Assembly (NCBI RefSeq): GCF_007997075.1
Contig: NZ_VORS01000002.1
Span: forward strand, 1 to 64,000
Origin: Polaribacter sp. IC073
GTDB lineage: Bacteria; Bacteroidota; Bacteroidia; Flavobacteriales; Flavobacteriaceae
Direction: 5' to 3'
Length of the DNA stretch: 64,000 nt
Shown here: positions 60,666 to 64,000 of the stretch, piece by piece
How the letters are laid out: each line of letters opens with the position of its first letter
How positions within the stretch are numbered: the stretch's first letter is position 1
The notes under the pieces: model-generated
The model's database searches: none
Told to the model about the DNA's origin: nothing
What the model saw: only the letters and a program-made list of their open reading frames with translations
Program-made: the position numbers and the translations under genes

Positions 60666-60706
60666 AAACGTCATTACATCATTTTTAATTTTGTGTAATG
60701 ACGTTT
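60666..60706. repeat. 41-bp palindrome with CGTCATTAC ends
   Basis: AAACGTCATTACA (60666-60678) pairs with TGTAATGACGTTT (60694-60706) around a 15-nt loop. It shares the ends of the 86-bp element at 49709-49794 and could be its internally deleted form. It also lies just after a gene's stop and may act as a terminator. Confidence 0.55.
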
Positions 60707-60731
60707 ATCAAACTACAATTTCTATTCCAAA

Positions 60732-61811
60732 TTAATTCATTCCATACAGACGTTTGTTACTTGTATCTGGTGCTACGTGTTGCAAATCTCCATAAGGTTT
60801 AATTAATGGCTTTAATACACACAAGCCAGTTGTTCTTCCGCTAATGACTAATTTACTACCGCTTACAGACCAATTCCATCTAAATTTTTCTACAGGAATG
60901 TTGTATTTCTCTAATTCAGCAAGTAATTCATCTTTTGATGCTATCCAGTCCTTAACATCGTTTGCCATTGTAAAATTAGGCATTTCATTATCAGAATTAA
61001 AGTAATCAAATTCCCATTTAATAGGTATTGTAAACTGCGTAGTGTATGCTTCACCAATATATCTTTCTTCTTCATTATTCAAGGTTTCATACCAATCGAT
61101 ATTTTTTTCTTCTGGATATTTTCTAGCAATTTCTTTCGATAAATCTATTTTTCCAGGAGAATATGCGGTTGGATAAAACACATAATAAGGTTGTGCCAAA
61201 GAGTGATCAGAAAATTTCCCCCCGAATATGGTGTGATAAGGAGAAGCCACAATTTTAGCATTTTCTGTGGTATGAAAAGCATCTTTCAAAGTCTTTAAAA
61301 GCGCTTTGTTCTCGATTAAACCAGAAGCGTGAAATATTATTTTAGAGTTGTTATTTACCACGTTTTTTAACTTTGGTAAAGTACCTTGTGTAATGGTTCT
61401 TCTTAAGGTTTCTGAAGTGATTTTTTCTCCTCTAACCACCGTTTCTAAATGCATGCCTTTATAAGGATTGCTTTTATTTACGATATGAATTTCACTAAAA
61501 GGATGTTGATTTCCGTTTGTATTTAACCACAGAATTATTTCTTCTAAAGAATACTTACCATCAATTACTTTTAATCCTTTTTCTTGAAAATAAGTTCTTG
61601 CGTTCGAGTAAAAAGTTTCATTTCCTTTGTCGAAACCTGCTATAAAAACAACGGGTTTCTGATAAGTTATTTCTTTAGAAATAGAAGCTTTCTCTACAAT
61701 AATTGCGGTTTCATTTCCTTTTTTAGATGCTGAAGAACCGCAACCAATAAAGGTGCTTGTTGCTATAAATACTGCTGATACTACTGCTGTTTTTTTTAAG
61801 AATTTTTTCAT
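60732..61811 (-). CDS. Hypothetical lipoprotein upstream of the two-component operon
   Basis: 359 residues, lipoprotein signal with lipobox FIGC (Cys about 24). The body has alpha/beta character: VVFIAGFDKGNETFYSNAR (about 54-72), KVIDGKYSLEEIILWLN, SEIHIVNKSNPYKGMH, SKIIFHASG and VASPYHTIFGGKFSDHS (partly shown). It reads like a vestigial clan-PC or CHAT-type or periplasmic binding fold, but I do not recognise the family. It lies 86 nt upstream of the kinase gene with a palindrome between. Direct repeats with 21-bp period sit in its promoter. Function unknown. Confidence 0.68.
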   Translation of the reverse strand: MKKFLKKTAVVSAVFIATSTFIGCGSSASKKGNETAIIVEKASISKEITYQKPVVFIAGFDKGNETFYSNARTYFQEKGLKVIDGKYSLEEIILWLNTNGNQHPFSEIHIVNKSNPYKGMHLETVVRGEKITSETLRRTITQGTLPKLKNVVNNNSKIIFHASGLIENKALLKTLKDAFHTTENAKIVASPYHTIFGGKFSDHSLAQPYYVFYPTAYSPGKIDLSKEIARKYPEEKNIDWYETLNNEEERYIGEAYTTQFTIPIKWEFDYFNSDNEMPNFTMANDVKDWIASKDELLAELEKYNIPVEKFRWNWSVSGSKLVISGRTTGLCVLKPLIKPYGDLQHVAPDTSNKRLYGMN

Positions 61812-61842
61812 AATTTCTACTTTTTTAAATGTTAATACACTG

Positions 61843-61850
61843 TAAAAGTA
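61843..61850 (-). promoter_or_regulatory. -7-like element of the lipoprotein gene
   Basis: TACTTTTA on the minus strand, one mismatch from TAnnTTTG, 31 nt before the ATG. Direct repeats at 61881-61912 lie 31-62 bp upstream of it. Confidence 0.4.
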
Positions 61851-61880
61851 GCTTGGAAGTAAAGTTAAATTTTGGCTGTT

Positions 61881-61912
61881 TTAGAATTCGTATATGATGA
61901 ATTAGAATTCGT
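61881..61912. promoter_or_regulatory. Direct repeat with 21-bp period, possible LytTR operator
   Basis: TTAGAATTCGT occurs at 61881-61891 and again at 61902-61912, period 21 bp. LytTR proteins bind direct repeats spaced so, and a LytTR pair is encoded next door. The half-site itself does not match the known Gram-positive consensus. Confidence 0.4.
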
Positions 61913-62003
61913 TACTTAGAGCGTTCTTATTATTTTATTTCTTCGATTACACGCTTTAAAATTTTATTTGCTTAAATTTAAAATCTAATCGAACTTTATA
62001 ATT

Positions 62004-64000
62004 ATGAAAACGATATTTAAATTAAGTATCTTCTTACTTTCTTTTGCACTTTTTTCTCAAAAAGGCGCTGTTCATTTTACTTTAAAACCAACGTTAACAC
62101 CAGATGGAAGTGAAGTTATCTTCAGCTATCAAGGAGATTTATGGAAAGTGAATTCTAATGGCGGTACAACATTTAGACTAACTGCAATGGACGGAACAGA
62201 AACAGACCCAAGTGTTTCTCCTGATGGAAAATGGTTGGCTTTTTCTAGCAATCAATATGGCAATTACGATGTATATATAATGCCTTTAAAAGGCGGAGAA
62301 ATTACCCAACTTACTTTTCACCAAGGGAATGACATGGTTGCTTCTTGGAATTGGGATAGTAAAACCATCAATTTTACATCTAACAGATATAATGCTACTT
62401 CTAATTTCACCATTTCTATTGCTGGCGAAACTCCAAAAAGAACATTTCCTCATTATTTTAATACCGTTCATAACGCTGTACAACACCCAATAACAAAAGA
62501 TATTTATTTTAATGAATCTTGGGAAAGTGCTGCTTTTGCCCATAGAAAAAGGTATAAAGGAGATTACAACCCTGATATAAAATCATATAATATTGTCACT
62601 CAGAAATTTACAAAACATACTTCTTATAGAGGAAAAGATTTTGGTGCAACGATTGATGAAAAAGGGAATGTTTACTTTAAATCTGATGAATATAAAGATG
62701 AATACAATTTATATACTTTTGAAAGCGGAACTAAAAAAAGACTTACAAATTTCTCTACATCTATTATGTGGCCTAAAGTGAGTGCCAATGGAGAGAAAAT
62801 TGTTTTTAGAAAAGATTACCAATTATATGTGTATGATGTTGCCTCAAAATCTTCTAATGAATTAAAAATTAACATCAATAATAATAATACAATTACTAAA
62901 AAACAATCTTACAACGTAAAAGGAAAAATTACTTTTTTTGATGTTTCTCCGGATGGGAAAAAGATGGCTTTTGTTTCTAGAGGAAAATTATTTGTTTCTG
63001 ACGTAGAAGGGAAATTTGTAAAAGAAATTCCTACAGAAAACACAGAAGCTGTTCAGGAAGTAAAGTGGTTGAAAAATAACACTTCACTTTTGTATTCTAG
63101 ATCTTACAAAGGGTATTACAACTGGTTTGTTGTTGATGCTGAGAATAGTGAATCTACAAAACAGCTTACCAAAAATGACATGAATAATAGGCAGCTTACT
63201 TTTGATAAAGAAATGACAAAAGGTGTTTATTTAAGAGGTAGAAATGAAATTTATACGATCGATTTAAAAACTTTTAAGAGTGATTTGGTTGTAAAAGATG
63301 AACTTTGGGGATTCTACAACGCAAATCCATATTTTTCTCCTGATGGAAAATACATTGCTTACAATGCGTATCGAGATTTTGAAGCTGATATATTTGTCTA
63401 TAATACAGCATCTAAAAACACCATAAATCTTACAAATACAAAGGTTTCTGAGCTTCAACCAATTTGGTCTGAAGATGGAAGATTTATTTATTTCACTTCA
63501 GAAAGAACTGCTCCTAGTTTTCCTAGTGGTGGAAACGGAAAGTCGAAAGTATATCAAATGGCTTTGGATAAATATGAGAAACCTTTTAAAATGGACAAGT
63601 TAAAAGAGTTGTTCGTAAAAAAGGATACTACTAAAAAAGATAAAAAGGAAGAAAACGTAACTGTTGGGATAAACAGTAAAGGGTTAATGGATAGGTTGAC
63701 TAGAATTAGCCCAAGATTTGGAAATCAAGCAAATATTTCTGTGATAACTGAAGGCGATAAAACGCATGTACTATACATTTCTAATCACGATGAAGGCAAA
63801 AATAAATTATGGAAAACAACCATAGCACCTTTTGAGAGCGATAAAACAGAAAGTTTAGGAGACAAAGGAGTTTTTGGATACCAGCATGTAGCGTCAAAAA
63901 AGAAACATTATGTATTGGTAAGTGGCGTTATTAATTCCCTAAACTTAAGTACAAACAAATTAAAAGTAATTGCTATAGATTCTAAATTCAACAAGTCTTT
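62004..64000 (+). CDS. TolB/tricorn-like S41 peptidase (5' part, runs off the window)
   Basis: The reading frame is open from ATG 62004 to the edge of the window (665 codons). Signal peptide about 1-19 (LSIFLLSFALFSQ). Beta-propeller with TolB/PD40 repeats follows: LTPDGSEVIFSYQGDLW, VSPDGKWLAFSSNQYGNYDVY, FSPDGKYIAYNAY, WSEDGRFIYFTSERT (each shown in part). A Lys-rich insert (KKDTTKKDKKEE) sits at about 535-555. The usual continuation of this family is a second propeller, a PDZ domain and an S41 Ser peptidase domain, beyond the window. Periplasmic peptide degradation is the expected role. Confidence 0.85.
   Translation, partial: MKTIFKLSIFLLSFALFSQKGAVHFTLKPTLTPDGSEVIFSYQGDLWKVNSNGGTTFRLTAMDGTETDPSVSPDGKWLAFSSNQYGNYDVYIMPLKGGEITQLTFHQGNDMVASWNWDSKTINFTSNRYNATSNFTISIAGETPKRTFPHYFNTVHNAVQHPITKDIYFNESWESAAFAHRKRYKGDYNPDIKSYNIVTQKFTKHTSYRGKDFGATIDEKGNVYFKSDEYKDEYNLYTFESGTKKRLTNFSTSIMWPKVSANGEKIVFRKDYQLYVYDVASKSSNELKININNNNTITKKQSYNVKGKITFFDVSPDGKKMAFVSRGKLFVSDVEGKFVKEIPTENTEAVQEVKWLKNNTSLLYSRSYKGYYNWFVVDAENSESTKQLTKNDMNNRQLTFDKEMTKGVYLRGRNEIYTIDLKTFKSDLVVKDELWGFYNANPYFSPDGKYIAYNAYRDFEADIFVYNTASKNTINLTNTKVSELQPIWSEDGRFIYFTSERTAPSFPSGGNGKSKVYQMALDKYEKPFKMDKLKELFVKKDTTKKDKKEENVTVGINSKGLMDRLTRISPRFGNQANISVITEGDKTHVLYISNHDEGKNKLWKTTIAPFESDKTESLGDKGVFGYQHVASKKKHYVLVSGVINSLNLSTNKLKVIAIDSKFNKS

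Noticed and set aside
62286..63458. Short frames on both strands in the last 2 kb
   Set aside because: All are shadows of the long frame starting at 62004 that continues beyond the window.

Overview
The window is AT-rich chromosomal DNA from a marine member of the Flavobacteriaceae, most like Polaribacter or a close relative (genus is inference). The evidence is a gliding-motility lipoprotein GldI, four large surface proteins with type IX secretion (T9SS) C-terminal sorting domains, bacillithiol deacetylase BshB1, a tricorn/TolB-like periplasmic peptidase, and repeated promoters of the Bacteroidota form TAnnTTTG with almost no Shine-Dalgarno sequences.

Layout. 0-13 kb is housekeeping: cold-shock protein, YwbE, lytic transglycosylase, alpha/beta hydrolase, tRNA methylthiotransferase MtaB, a geranylgeranyl-reductase-type flavoprotein, then a tight minus-strand run (EEP hydrolase, two rhomboids, MutL, small membrane protein, lumazine synthase RibH), a TPR protein, and RecF with a DUF721 partner. 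12.9-13.7 kb is decayed DNA. 13.7-30.6 kb is an accessory locus, all on the minus strand: two FG-GAP repeat proteins of about 1,000 residues, a fibronectin III protein and a truncated copy of it, a 513-residue T9SS protein, a 1,432-residue BspA-type repeat protein, and at its upstream end a membrane protein that joins a BspA-type exterior to an AraC-type DNA-binding interior. Three tiny genes (56-59 codons), each directly after a T9SS gene, encode a near-identical basic/hydrophobic leader-like peptide; a fourth is a pseudogene. The locus is full of recent duplications, a stranded gene start and truncated copies. It is the best candidate for a previously undescribed system: a surface-adhesin locus with its own transmembrane transcription factor and a conserved micro-protein for each secreted protein.

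30.8-56.9 kb returns to core functions: Ndk, PhoD-like phosphatase, NrnA-like DHH phosphoesterase, three consecutive peptidyl-prolyl isomerase lipoproteins including GldI, PAP2 phosphatase, PheT, PyrD, LysE transporter, DEAD-box helicase, a lipoprotein with a thioredoxin-like fold lacking CxxC, a YbiT-like ABC-F protein, divergent oxyR/dps, 3-hydroxyacyl-CoA dehydrogenase, a Gfo/Idh oxidoreductase, Pcm, a ModF-like double ABC ATPase, KdsC-type phosphatase, a trans-sulfuration enzyme, BshB1 and tRNA-His(GTG). 57-62 kb holds a LytS/LytTR two-component pair with a metallophosphoesterase between them, and a lipoprotein with possible LytTR-type direct repeats in its promoter. The window ends inside a TolB/tricorn-like peptidase gene.

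All calls rest on reading the translations and DNA by eye; no database search was run.
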